DNA of 35,000 nt from Chrysomallon squamiferum (GCA_012295275.1 CM022666.1:3905387-3940386), one strand, 5' to 3'. Positions 9,376 through 22,800 are shown, counted from the first letter of the stretch. Notes: generated by a model not told the origin, from the sequence alone. Numbers and translations: made by a program.

Positions 9376-9525
9376 AACGTAAATGTAAATATATTTCAAT
9401 ATTCGTATTTATGGGTGGGAGGATTTGTGTGTGTGTGTATGTATATATAAATATAATGTTAACATGTAAATTAAAAATATATTTTAGTATTCATTTCTAT
9501 GAGTGTGTGTGTGTGTGTGTGTGTA
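9063..9525. repeat. Degenerate tandem repeats linked by (TG)n tracts
   Basis: A ~105-bp direct duplication is visible: CAACAAACTAT...TTTATGTTTGGCTGT at 9063 and again at 9168. It is followed by four diverged copies of a 60-85-bp unit of the form TTAAC(A/G)T(A/G)TAAA...ATATATTT...ATTTATGAGTGTGTG, starting near 9229, 9290, 9373 and 9458. Each copy ends in a TG tract, so the microsatellite is part of the unit. Confidence 0.65.
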
Positions 9526-9950
9526 TTGATTTTATCTATGATATATAAAAAAATGATTTATATATTTTATTCATGAAGATATCAGTCACCATTAATGGGT
9601 ATATTTTGTTTGGTATTTGGGAAACTGATACATCGGAATACATTTAATTTCTGCCTTTTACTTGTCCAGCTTGTCTGAAAGTTAAAAGTATTAAATAATG
9701 CAGTGCCTATCTCAGTTTACAAATGAACTTCAGCATTTTGTATTGAAATAATTGTTGGTGGGCAAATGTTTTTTATCCTTCAGAGTTTTTACACAATACA
9801 CTTTTTGAGTGATTGATTTATTCATTCAGTAAGAAACACAGATATACATTATTGTCAGTTTTTGAATTTTCATGCTATAGTTTTTTTTACTAACCCCCAA
9901 CATATGAAAACTTTATATTTATTAAAGGTTTTATTTTATTTTTTTTTGTT
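9526..9950. other. Intron sequence, nothing recognised
   Basis: AT-rich single-copy-looking sequence with no exon. It contains a TTGATTTATTCATTCAG-like run but no clear array. Confidence 0.7.
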
Positions 9951-9999
9951 TTGTTTTGTATTATTTTATTTTATTTCTTAACTTTTATTTTTTATTTTT

Positions 10000-10255
10000 T
10001 CACCTAACATCTTATGTTTCATTACACTACATTGTAATGTTTCATTCATTACATTGTGTTTTATCATTCTACTTTATGCTTGATTACATAATAGCACATT
10101 ACATTTCATTATTATGCTTCATTACATTACAGTACATTGTTCTACAATATTACATTATGTTTCAGTTACATTTCATTGTTACTGTATGGTTACATTACAA
10201 AACGCATTACATTATGTTTCATGAGATTTCATTATATTACGTTACTTTATTTTAT
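10000..10255. repeat. Degenerate ATTACATTATGTTTC repeat
   Basis: Words such as ATTACATT, ATGTTTCATT and CATTACATTA recur about every 10-20 bp throughout. The open frame over this tract (rich in Tyr, Ile, Phe and His) is a by-product of the repeat. Confidence 0.65.
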
Positions 10256-10546
10256 TTTCCTTTAATATTAAACCACAAAACGTCTTCCCTCCAACAATAT
10301 CATTTATCAGCACACACACACAGACAAACTGCTGCACCCAGCATTCAGCTTGTTTGAGTTTTCTTTGTAATCTGGGTGTATCTGTCAAGTTAATGTACTG
10401 CAACTGACTGGCACTGAATTTGGCAACTCTTTGGTTGCTGCGAAATATCGGAAAACTTCATTTATAACGGTTCCAAGCATTTTCACGTGTTTTTGTTTGT
10501 TGTTATGAGTATTTTGTTGTCAGTTATCCATGATGGAATTTTTTAA

Positions 10547-10648
10547 ATTTTTATTTTATTTTATTTTATTTTATTTTATTTTATTTTATTTTATTTTATT
10601 TTATTTTATTTTTATTTTTATTTATTTATTTTATTTTATTTTTTTATT
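10547..10648. repeat. (TTTTA)n pentanucleotide array
   Basis: About 20 units of ATTTT, changing at its right side to TTTA and back. Another tract of the same type lies at 20123-20178. Confidence 0.9.
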
Positions 10649-11770
10649 AGGGAGTGGTCAGCAACCAAGGTAGTCAGAAAATATAGCTTGTCAAACAGAA
10701 TTATTTAAAAAAAAAAAAAAAAATTTAAATGGTTTCAACATAAGAATTAGTTTTGGACAGAAAGTGCATAACATTTATATTATTTAGTCTAATATATTGA
10801 ATGAAAATATTCCTTAAAAACATTCAAAAAATATCTGAAAGGATAGGCAATATTTTTCTTACATATTAATGATATTTTAGTGCCAGTGTTTTTGTTTAAA
10901 AAAATTCAGCAGAATTTAAATAAATATGTTTTATTCATGACATTTTTACTTCACCCATCACTTATGTAGCAGTAATGCGTTCTTTTACTAATGGATAAAT
11001 GTATTAGGTACAGGCTACTAAAATTAGCTGTCACTTTTTTCAGAATGACTGCAAAATTCTGCAAAACCAAACGTCACTTTTTAAACTCAGAAGGTCTCTG
11101 TAGGTTTTTTTTTTTTTTTTTTAGGGAAAAACAACAACATACAATGAAGCCTCAGTCAATAGTGTTTTCAATTGTTTAATTTTAAAAAAAAAAATTTTGG
11201 AAGCCAGATATGTATGCAAGTTAGCTAGCATAACATTTGGTAATATGTCTTGACTGCAGTTTTGCAAAGGTTAAATTGCTATTTTTTGTTTTCTAAAGAT
11301 CTTTTTTTCATTTTTAAAATATTTGTATATATTGTACTTTTGTTTTGTCATTTGTGTTTTTCTTGCTGGATGGTGAAATAATGCAGCTTACCAAATTATT
11401 TAGGTTTTTTTCATTTTTGAATATTCTTTTTAATTATTGAGGAATGTTAATGCTGTTTTCTTGTTTGTTTTATTTTATTTATTTATTTATTTTTTTGAAT
11501 ATATATACATATTTTCATATTTTGAATAGTCTACTTTTAAAAAAAAATATATTTTTCAAAATGTTTTTTTTTTTTTAAATTACTTACATATTATTAATAC
11601 TTTTTCTCTTCTTTTTAAATTCTTATTCTCTAAATATTTTTTTTTTATTTTTCTTTATTATTACCTGTCGTCTCATGATTATCTATATAAAGTTTAATGC
11701 CCTGAATCCTGTATCACAGAATTTGTAAACTTTATAAATATGAAATATTCTCTTTCTTTCTCTCAGTTTC
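10649..11770. other. Intron sequence, nothing recognised
   Basis: AT-rich, with poly-A (10707-10723) and several T runs (11106-11122, 11564-11576, 11638-11646). No exon, repeat family or site recognised. Confidence 0.7.
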
Positions 11771-11776
11771 ACACAC

Positions 11777-11824
<48 letters not shown>
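11771..11824. repeat. (CA)n microsatellite
   Basis: An almost pure CA tract of about 27 units, with one early interruption. Confidence 0.95.
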
Positions 11825-11827
<3 letters not shown>

Positions 11828-12530
11828 GCTGAACTCTAAAATCAGTGCACACACTGTTAATAAATACTCAGACGTGCATTCATCTGCATCGTGTTTTTTT
11901 TTTTTCTTCTTCAGTTACATTTCATAATCTTTTAATAAAGATAAATTCAAATTCATTAAGTTTACAACTGCCCCAAAGCTATGCAGTGGTAAAGATACAC
12001 CTGAAGTATTTTAAGATGAAACGCCCAGTCAGTGGTATATTTTAATGTGGTCTGCATGGAAATCGTAAGATAAAAATTTGGCGTTGCCTAACTGCATGTA
12101 TAATTGTAGCGTTTATTTGTCGTTTTTTTTTAAAAATATATTTTATCACTCGGGGTTTATATTTCTTGCAAGGCATATCTTAACGGACATGAGATTTTTA
12201 GAGCTCTGCGTGTATATATAAAATGTGTATGTATTATATTTGTATGTGTTTATATATATTTCTGTGTGCATGCATGTGTGTCCGTTATTTAAATTAAAAA
12301 TTGTGTTTTTAAATCCATCGTCAAAATTCTCGTCTCGGATAATATTTTAATTATTTTCTAATTAAGCTCCATAGTCTAATATCAGGGTGTGACCTTAATG
12401 TTTGCCTGATGGCACCTGCCAGATATAAATTCTGTGCAAGTTGAACCCTTATCCCAGATTAGAAATTCTGCTGTGCAAACACTATAATTTAATATTGATA
12501 GTATTTTATATAAAATGTTATTGTTTTAAC
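11825..12530. other. Intron sequence, nothing recognised
   Basis: AT-rich with a slightly GC-richer patch at 12380-12480 containing TGATGGCACCTGCCAGA. No exon boundaries or known element are convincing. Confidence 0.65.
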
Positions 12531-13010
12531 TATTTAGTTCTGTAATCCATTGTTAAAATGGTAGATTTTCTCATTCCACTGTTAAGATCATGCATACATG
12601 TCTTAGTATGTTTATTAAATAATAATGATCTTCCTCATAATAACATCCATTATCAAAAATAATCTGTTATTAAAATCGTATTTGTTAACCATAGTCTGTT
12701 TATTAAGTTATAATTAATTATCTTCCTCTGTCTAATAATAACATGACAATTATGTTGCATATTCCTTTATTATAATTATTATTTTGTTCTGTAATCCATT
12801 ATTAAAAGATAATCTGTTATTAAAATCATATATGTTAACCATAGTCTATTTATTAAATTATAAATAATTATTTTCCTTAGTCTGTTAATAAAATACAAGT
12901 ATATTACATGTTCCTTTATTAAAAATTGTCATTGTTTTTCTGTAACCTGTTATTAAATACTTGTCACAAAATCATATACATTCTATATAGTCATGAGATA
13001 AAATCATGTT
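12530..13010. repeat. Diverged tandem repeat with ~150-bp period
   Basis: AATCTGTTATTAAAATC occurs at 12661 and again at 12811, exactly 150 bp apart, with the following GTTAACCATAGTCT(G/A)TTTATTAA also conserved. TCTGTAATCCATTATTAAA at 12788 recurs as TCTGTAACCTGTTATTAAA at 12939 (151 bp), and a further relative is at 12539. Smaller words (TTATTAAA) recur within units, so the unit is itself composite. Confidence 0.65.
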
Positions 13011-13339
13011 TTAATTATGTTCCACAATCTGATATTTTTAGTATCGTAAGTATTTTTACCTAATATATATCATTAAAATCATTATTATGATTTTTTCGTA
13101 AAATGATATTTTTCATAATCCATTTTTAATATCATAGGAATGTACTGCAATCAATTCTTAAAATCAGTTATATATATATATATATAATATTAAACATTCT
13201 TCCATTTTTACATTTCTGCTAGATAGTTTAGCTATAATAACGTTAATATTTTTCAATGTAAGACAGAAATAAGATAAAAACAAAACAAGGAACCATTTGG
13301 TGACAGATGTTTTAGAATCTACATTTACTTATTTCTAAA

Positions 13340-13545
13340 TGTTTTCGGGGAAAGTCTCTCCTCAGGCGAAGCCTATTGTTTCGGTCTATAAATAAAGGCT
13401 CGTTTGTTGACGAGAGTATTTTTGGATTGCAGTGCAGTGTATTGATCACAGATAGAATCAGTTATTCGGGGATGCTATCAAGCTATATCATGTGTTATTT
13501 TGTAGTTTAGCTCCCCATGGGAACTGGCATTAAGATTTCTTTTTC
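13340..13545. other. GC-richer block with TATA-like element and small hairpins
   Basis: The block has distinctly more G+C than its surroundings. It includes AGGCGAAGCCT (hairpin with GAA loop), TATAAATA at 13387-13394, and CTCG...CGAG around 13399-13414. A TATA-like sequence in an AT-rich genome is weak evidence for a promoter. An old transposable element is an equal possibility. Confidence 0.2.
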
Positions 13546-13650
13546 CGATTTATATATGTTTTATTTATTGTCGCTTAATCGAGTAGAGTGTTGTTAATCA
13601 ATAAGAAGAGGTTTTTTTTAATATTATATTCATTATTATTTTTAATCACT

Positions 13651-13955
13651 TGGCTTATTTTTTATTTATTTATTTTTTTTTATTTTTTTTTTTTTTTTTT
13701 TTTTTTTTCATAGATTTTGACTTATTGGATATAATAAGCTGGTTATGTGTTTGTGTTACCGTGGTAACCAACTGATTGCCAAACAAAAGAATAAATGATG
13801 GGCACAATGTGTAAATTAACATGATGCACTGTCATTTGAAAATAAACAGATACTGAGATAGATAGATAAATAAATAAATAAACATATAAATAAATCAGTA
13901 AAGAAATATTAATGGAATTTTGATGATTAAAAATAACAGTGAAAAAGCATGTAGC

Positions 13956-13998
<43 letters not shown>

Positions 13999-14075
13999 CA
14001 ATCGTCATCATCATATTATTAATTTCTCATTATTTTTTTATTTATTTATTTATTTGTTTGTTTATTTATTTATTT
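13651..14075. repeat. Cluster of T-rich, AATA, TAA and TTTA tracts
   Basis: T-rich tract 13651-13708; AATA repeat near 13867-13894; (TAA)n 13957-13996; (TTTA)n 14037-14074. The RFX site sits between the first two. Confidence 0.85.
13755..13768. promoter_or_regulatory. RFX X-box (perfect inverted repeat)
   Basis: GTTACCGTGGTAAC is a perfect 6-2-6 palindrome that fits the RFX consensus GTNRCC-N(0-3)-RGYAAC on both half-sites. RFX factors bind such sites in animals, notably at ciliary genes, and in introns as well as promoters. Location deep in the FNDC3 intron suggests an enhancer or an unannotated promoter. This is inference. Confidence 0.5.
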
Positions 14076-16600
<2,525 letters not shown>

Positions 16601-16604
16601 ATGG

Positions 16605-16937
16605 CTTATCTATCATGTTCAAAATCAGAGTCTTGAGAACAGATTTAAATTCAAGCCACATGGATACATTGGAAAACTGATGGTTCTTTTTGTCAGTGTT
16701 TTGTCTCCATATTTCTCAGTCAAAACCAGAGCTTCGTGTATAAGGTGTTATAAAAATAATAGTAATTTTTGTTAATGATGCATCTACATGTTTCCCAATC
16801 TAACCAGAGCTCCGTGTATCTGGTTAGATAGATACATGTGAAAAATAATAATTCTCTACATCAATGTTTCCTATGCATATTTCCCATTCTAACAAAAGCT
16901 CTGTATCTATCTACCTATCTATCTACCTATCTGTCTA

Positions 16938-16980
<43 letters not shown>

Positions 16981-17295
16981 ATACACACATATCTAGATAA
17001 GTAAAATAAATTTTTAATGTTTTATAGATATTTCACATTATAATCAGAGCTCTGTGCATGAAGGCATGAAAAATAATAGTCCTTTTTATAAATGTCTCAA
17101 TTGCATAATTTCCCATTACAACCAGAAATCTCTGAATCAGACAAATGGAAGTATTTGAAAAAATCATACTTGTTTTTAAAAATAATTTATCTATATATTT
17201 CCATAGAGATATTTTCTGTTCTAACCAGAGTTCCATCTATTAGGCCAAAAGTACATGTGAAAAATAATAGTTATTTTGTTTATGTTTTTTGCACT
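16605..17295. repeat. Degenerate ~90-bp tandem family (TTTCCCATTCTAACCAGAGC)
   Basis: About seven units begin near 16613, 16708, 16787, 16876, 17030, 17103 and 17196. Shared words are TTTCCCATTCTAACCAGAGC, CTCCGTGTAT, and (A/G)CATGTGAAAAATAATAGT. The units are 75-150 bp long and diverged. The third clear unit (16876) carries the (TATC)n expansion at 16904-16980 at the position where neighbours have GTATCTGGTTAGATAGATAC. Confidence 0.7.
16904..16980. repeat. (TATC)n microsatellite inside a minisatellite unit
   Basis: About 19 tetranucleotide units, with TACC and TGTC variants at the left edge and a pure right part. It interrupts one unit of the 16.6-17.3 kb family. Confidence 0.9.
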
Positions 17296-17560
17296 TTATC
17301 ATCATAACAGTCCTTTTTTACTTTCCTGTCATTATTATTGTTATTATTTTGGTTATCTTGTTGAAAATCATATTTCTGATATATATATATATATATATGA
17401 TGAAAGTGAAAGATGTAAAGTTTTGGTAATTTAAAAAAAAAAAAAATATATATATATATTTTTTTTAAAACACCACACACACTCTGGACTAAAGAATCAA
17501 TAGTGGAGGGAATGGGAAATTAAAAACAAAAGAATATTAAAAAAAAAAAAAAAAAAAATG
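17296..17560. other. AT-rich sequence with AT and A/T runs
   Basis: (AT)n 17379-17398, an A run then AT then T run at 17431-17466 that forms a small palindrome, and poly-A 17539-17558. No gene. Confidence 0.7.
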
Positions 17561-17932
17561 CCTTAACATATGTTCTGCATCAGGATTAAATTTTTTTACT
17601 TTTTATTTGCCACCTGCACATTCACGAATCCTCTGTTACCTGCACTTCCTGGTGGGAAGCTGCCAAATGCTGGAATTACTTCCCTTGATGTTTTGTTGCT
17701 GATATTACAGATTCCACGTATTAAGGCGGAAAAGATTGGAGATAAATTAATTGAAAAAAGCAGAGGTTGCCTTGTGGGAGACCTGGACCACGTAGGCAGC
17801 CATATTGGATTGTGCGATTACTGTTAATTGACCTGTGAATAAGTCGACTCCTATTATAAAATCAATAGGCACAGTGTAGGAGTGTGGTGGCCGGTATGCC
17901 ATTTCTGGCTTTCACCGATTTGTTAGTGGAGT

Positions 17933-17986
<54 letters not shown>
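17561..17986 (+). mobile_element. GC-richer block ending in long poly-A: possible retroposed sequence
   Basis: The 17600-17930 segment has near-balanced composition and ends in 41 A's (17934-17974), one G, and 11 more A's. It is preceded by another poly-A (17539-17558). A balanced segment followed by poly-A is what a LINE- or mRNA-derived insertion looks like. The plus frame to 17826 is open for 85 codons without recognisable similarity. No target-site duplication could be defined, so the call is tentative. Confidence 0.3.
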
Positions 17987-18190
17987 TGAAGAGGAAATAA
18001 TAAGATTTTTGATGCCATAATTCATGTTCAGAGCCATGTTGTATTATCTTATCCTTTGTATTGTTTAAATTATTTTAATTTTTGTTATTTATTATTGTTA
18101 TTTTTGTTTTTTTAAATATTCGTGAAGTAAGAATTAGCATAAAAAGATGGTGTTTTTTTTTATATCTGTCTTACATTATCTTTTCTCTTT

Positions 18191-18194
<4 letters not shown>

Positions 18195-18275
<81 letters not shown>
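18195..18275. repeat. (TC)n microsatellite
   Basis: About 40 uninterrupted TC units, followed by pyrimidine-rich sequence to 18360. Confidence 0.95.
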
Positions 18276-18277
<2 letters not shown>

Positions 18278-19334
18278 GTCCTTCCTCTTATCTCTCTCTT
18301 TTTTTTTTTTTTTCTACACATGCACTTATTTATCTTTCTTTCTTTTTTTTTTTCTCATTTTTACATCCATCTTTTTTATTTATTTGTTTTCATTTATTAC
18401 TGATATTACCATTATACCTGTGTATGTTCATTAACATATTTCATTAATGATTTTTATCATTATTATTACATATTTATTTTGGCTTTATTATTGACATATT
18501 TTATTATCTTGACAGCTGTTAATTTGTACCTTAATAACATCCTAGACGTGACAATGTCTGCTTTTCTGTTTGTCTGTCCATGCAGTGAGGTGTGTATGGC
18601 TTAATACAAACACAGACAATAGCTACCTTATATTTGATAATAATCTCATAGATATGAAATAAAATAATAAAACTATATGAAATAAAGGTATGTTCTAAAA
18701 TGCATAAATATTATACAGACACTTATTATGTATGTATTATTGTATATAATTATATATATATATATATGTGCATGTGTGTGTGTGTAAATGTGTGAGAAAG
18801 CAAGACAGAATGTGTGTAGTGTGTGTGTGTGTGTGTGTTGTGTGTGTGTGTGGTATTTGTGTGTGGGATTGAAAAGTAATATCTATGGCTAAATTACAGT
18901 AATATGTTTTTCTATATCTAAAATTTAAAAAAATATATATTCAAAAGAAAATCTCAACATAGTCTATAGCACAAATACAACAGATACTGTAGAGCTTAGT
19001 GAAAAATTAAATAAAGAAGTAAATAAGAGTTAATTTATTTATTTAGCAGTTGTTTGAATGTTGTATGTATATGTGCAATTTGTGCACATGTATACAAACA
19101 GCATAATATTACATGTATTTATGTGTGTGTGTGTTTTGTATCATTGTAAGCATAAGTATGTCTGTCATTTTTGTAAGTATATGCATACCATACCATACAG
19201 TTTTTTATGTATGTATATTAGTCAATGATTTTAATTGCTGGAGCAAATTTTCAAATCTTATTAAGTTGTTAAGAAAGTAAAAATAGTAAAATTGCTAATC
19301 AATTTTCCCCCAAAATGAATTTTTCAGTTTGCAT
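18276..19334. other. AT-rich intron sequence with TG tracts
   Basis: TG-rich stretch 18770-18852 with TGTGTGTAGTG-type interruptions, and a shorter TG run near 19120. No exon or site recognised. Confidence 0.7.
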
Positions 19335-19345
19335 TTGTATATATG

Positions 19346-19384
<39 letters not shown>

Positions 19385-19386
19385 GT

Positions 19387-19420
<34 letters not shown>

Positions 19421-19435
19421 ACGTATATATGTACC

Positions 19436-19466
<31 letters not shown>

Positions 19467-19704
19467 ACATATATGTACACCCATACACACACACACATGT
19501 TTATTGTACACCCACACCCACATGTATATATGTTCACAACATACACACATGCACACAAATACACACATACACACACACACACGTTTATATGTACACCCAC
19601 ACCCTCACCCATATATATATGTACACACACACACGTATATATATATATATATACACACATACACAGTTCACACACACACATATATATATACACAGACACA
19701 CACC
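19335..19704. repeat. Modular (CA)n / TATATATGTAC array
   Basis: (AC)n runs alternate with TATATATGTAC(C/A)CACAC modules at about 19335, 19374, 19422, 19467, 19580, 19609 and 19633, spaced 25-48 bp with gaps. All long frames here, on both strands, are Thr/His or Val/Cys dipeptide translations and are not genes. Confidence 0.9.
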
Positions 19705-20122
19705 TGTTTCTATACAAACATTCTTCCTACATCTACATCACAAATTAAAAGAAATTCTCATTAAAAACGACCACATATTGTTTGATATTGTTAAAACTGC
19801 TAAGGTTAATGAACTTCCTTGAATGTCCAAGTATTCCAGTTGAAGGGAATTAGTGCAGCTTGGATCAATAAACGGCTATCGGCAGAAGCTGGCATAAATA
19901 ACTGTAAAGAAAAATGGTTACACCCTTTCGATACTGCAACAGGTGCCATGATGGTTTGAGTACTGGACATATAAGACATGTTTGTTAATAAGAATATGGC
20001 TAATGAAGTAAACAGATGTTGTTTCATTTAAAAGTAACTCTTACTGGATTGTGGTTGGTTTCAGCAAGATTTCAGATTTGAATATTGTGTGCGTTTAAAA
20101 ATGTTAGTGTCAGTTGTTGGTG
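19705..20122. other. Intron sequence, slightly GC-richer, no gene
   Basis: The 19800-20030 part has balanced composition and an open minus frame of 73 codons without recognised similarity. On the minus strand TTTTCTTTACAG near 19900-19911 resembles an acceptor but no paired donor is evident. Confidence 0.5.
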
Positions 20123-20244
20123 ATTTTATTTTATTTTATTTTATTTTATTTTTTATTTTATTTTATTTTATTTTATTGTTATTTTTTTATCTTTTTATCT
20201 TTTTATTTTTATTTTTTTTAAATTTTTTAAAAAAAAAAAAAAAA
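20123..20244. repeat. (TTTTA)n array followed by T-rich and poly-A tracts
   Basis: About 11 ATTTT units (20123-20178), then TTTTTATC-type runs and 16 A's (20229-20244). Confidence 0.9.
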
Positions 20245-20539
20245 TTATTTTATTTTTTTGAAGTGTCTAGACATAACATTAACATGTGTAAAATCTTCTG
20301 TTGAGTTTTACTGCTCTAATTACACTTGTTGGTGATAAGAAATAAAGAAACTTTCAGCAAGGCTGTATGCTTTGTTTTCTGAGTGAGATAAAGAGATGTT
20401 TAAATCACAGTGTGTAAAGACAAAAAAAACAACATCCTAGCTAAGATTCAGTGGTTTGTTTAAAATGGTACTGAGTAACCATTACAGTTTCATTCACATC
20501 CAAAAAAAAAAAAACATAAAGTTTTTTGTTGACATGCTA

Positions 20540-20825
20540 ATTAAAATGTTTCATTCATCTAAATGTCATTTATTTATGTATGCCAGCCATTTGCTTGTTT
20601 GTTCAGTCATTGTTAGCCTATTCATTTACATATTCATTCACATTTGCTTATTTACATTAGCATCTTTATTTCATTATTCATTAAACAATTAGCTAATTCA
20701 TTTGTACATTCATATTCATCCGCTTATTAACTTTCTCATTTGCTTGCTTGTTCCTGCATTTGAGTATTTCATTTTCTTATTCTTTAATTTGTTTACTTAT
20801 TCATTAATCCATTTAGTATAAAAAG
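20540..20825. repeat. Degenerate TTCATT/CATTTAC repeat
   Basis: Words ATTCATT, CATTTGCTT, TTCATTTAC recur about every 8-16 bp over nearly 300 bp. This is an old, decayed ATTC-type microsatellite. Confidence 0.55.
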
Positions 20826-21291
20826 TTTGCCTTCTTTTTTCTCTGTTTAATTTGCTTAATCATTACATAGTTCCCAGAACCTTTGAAAAGCCACTCCTTC
20901 ATGAGCAACAATTTCAGTTTTTTTCCTGATCCAATCCCACCTGTTATTGATGACGTCTTATTCAAATTACTTTGTAGGTGTTTTTTTCTTTTTCTTTTTC
21001 TTTTATTATAAGACAAAATGGAATGGTATATGCAGGATAGTGTATTAAACAGTTTGTGTTATAAGCAAGTTAAACTAATTGGTTAAATTAGGAATTAAAA
21101 ATTGCTTTGGATTAAAGAGTTAATAATGTTGGAAAACAAAAGACATTTAATTTAACAATTTTTCTTTAAATGTCCCCCTTTTTTTTTTTACAAGGTTCTG
21201 GATTCAAATTATCCTCATTTAAACAGAGTGTTGGTGTTCAGATGAACCAAAACTAATAATAACAAATAATTTCTGCTTTAAAATTTTATTT

Positions 21292-21296
<5 letters not shown>
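20826..21296. other. Intron sequence, nothing recognised
   Basis: AT-rich with a T run at 21180-21190. No gene, site or clear repeat. Confidence 0.65.

Positions 21297-21333
<37 letters not shown>
21297..21333. repeat. Poly-A tract (37 A)
   Basis: A pure A run, preceded by AT-rich sequence and followed by GCAACTCC. If read as a retroposon tail, no body is recognisable upstream. Confidence 0.9.
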
Positions 21334-21334
<1 letters not shown>

Positions 21335-21499
21335 CAACTCCAAAAACATACATGATTAAAATAACCCAGAAGTCAGTGACTGAAGCACTTCTGTTTGTAA
21401 CTGTGAAATGAGCCGAACAGTTTTCCAAAATTATGCAAAAAATGTTCAGAGGAAATGAAGTGTAAAACGTCAGTTTTATTTCTGAAATTTTTCTTTCTT

Positions 21500-21503
21500 A
21501 TTC

Positions 21504-21534
<31 letters not shown>

Positions 21535-21572
21535 CATTTTGCCAAACAGATCTTTTCTAACATCAACAGTAA

Positions 21573-21630
<58 letters not shown>

Positions 21631-21800
21631 AATAACAAAAAAAAAAAAAAAAATAAATAAATAAATAAATAAATAAATAAAAATGATTTTTTAAAAAATA
21701 AAATAATAAAAATAAGAAATGCATTTGGATATTCATCTTCCATTAAAAAAAGTTATAATTCTATGAAAAAATAAAATAAATAAATAAAATAAAATGATAA
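21500..21800. repeat. Poly-T / poly-A / (AAAT)n compound, partly inverted
   Basis: Poly-T near 21505-21529 faces poly-A near 21572-21602 across about 45 bp, so the pair can fold back. Two successive A(n)-(AAAT)n blocks follow (to 21627, and 21639-21680), and a third short one at 21770-21790. The duplicated A(n)(AAAT)n order suggests local duplication. Confidence 0.8.
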
Positions 21801-22285
21801 GTGAAGTATCTAAATGATATCCATTACTATATATACATATATATATCATTATATATATATAAAACCACTGATTTCTTTCTAGTAAAACAAACAAGGGCAG
21901 ACTGTCCCTACCCTTCTGCCTAAATATCATTTCATCCATATTCAGTCCAGAAGAGGGAAATATTCCCAAAACAACAAATAAATAAGTAAAAACAGAGTAC
22001 TTGCAGATGGGTACATTCTTCTGTATTTGGCAGACGCCTTTGAAGAAGAGAAGAAGGGGTGGAGCACTCTGAGATAACTGTTATTCATTTCAGTGTGAAG
22101 ATTGGATTAGCAGATGGTACAGCAGACGGTACTTGTCAGCCATCTTGGCCAAGGATAGAAATAAATTTGCTTTATGAATTGCAGACCTGTTCAAGTTACT
22201 TGAAATTTAAAAATTATGTTGGTCTTTTGTTTCTTCAGTTTGAGTAAAAAAAAAACAAAAAAAAAAATCATTATGCTTATTAAAT
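21801..22285. other. Intron sequence, nothing certain
   Basis: AT runs at 21827-21861. A balanced patch at 22010-22160 includes CAGCCATCTTGGCC, which resembles a YY1 site, without further support. No exon seen. Confidence 0.5.
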
Positions 22286-22800
22286 GGTGACCAATCTTTG
22301 CTTATAAAAAAGTTTACATGTGGTAGTGTTTGTTTATAATAAATAATATTTGTTTGGTGCAAGTACCTAAATATAGATTAATAGAGTTTGCCAATCAATA
22401 AAGTGTATTTATGGTTCAAACTGTTAACCAAAAGCCATAAAACATGAAACAAATCTTTATTTAAAATAAAGTATGTTTGATGCATTGTCAACAAATAGGT
22501 TAAAAATACATGGCCAATCTTTACATACAATAAAATTTACATGAAACAGTATTTGCTAATAGTGGAATATATTTATGATTATAACAAATAGCCTAATATA
22601 TATCATACGTTAAAAATATTTGCTTCTATCAAACAATACTTGTGGGATGAATTAGAGTTAACACTTGTATATTATACATAGCTAATCTTTGTTTATAATA
22701 AAATCGCATGAACAAGCAGTCAAAACACACATACACCATCTTTGATTTCAGTAAAGTATATTTTTCATGGTGTGAACAAATAAATATAGAACAAATGATG
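22286..22800. repeat. Degenerate tandem repeat, ~60-bp period (CCAATCTTT...AATAAA)
   Basis: CCAATCTTTGCTTATAAAA at 22291 has relatives at 22391, 22451, 22514, 22682 and 22737, mostly multiples of about 60 bp apart. Each is followed by A-rich ATAAA(G/A)T and an ACATG(A/T) word. Strongly diverged. Confidence 0.55.

Noticed and set aside
17570-17827. 85-codon plus-strand frame considered as an FNDC3 exon
   Set aside because: No Fn3 or FNDC3 leader motif and no clear splice signals; the segment is better described as a possible retroposed block.
19295-19822. Five long overlapping frames on both strands (Thr/His- or Cys/Val-rich)
   Set aside because: They are dipeptide translations of (CA)n/(TG)n arrays in all frames.
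22137-22150. YY1-like CAGCCATCTTGGCC as a regulatory site
   Set aside because: Short motif without supporting promoter context; mentioned only as part of the stretch description.
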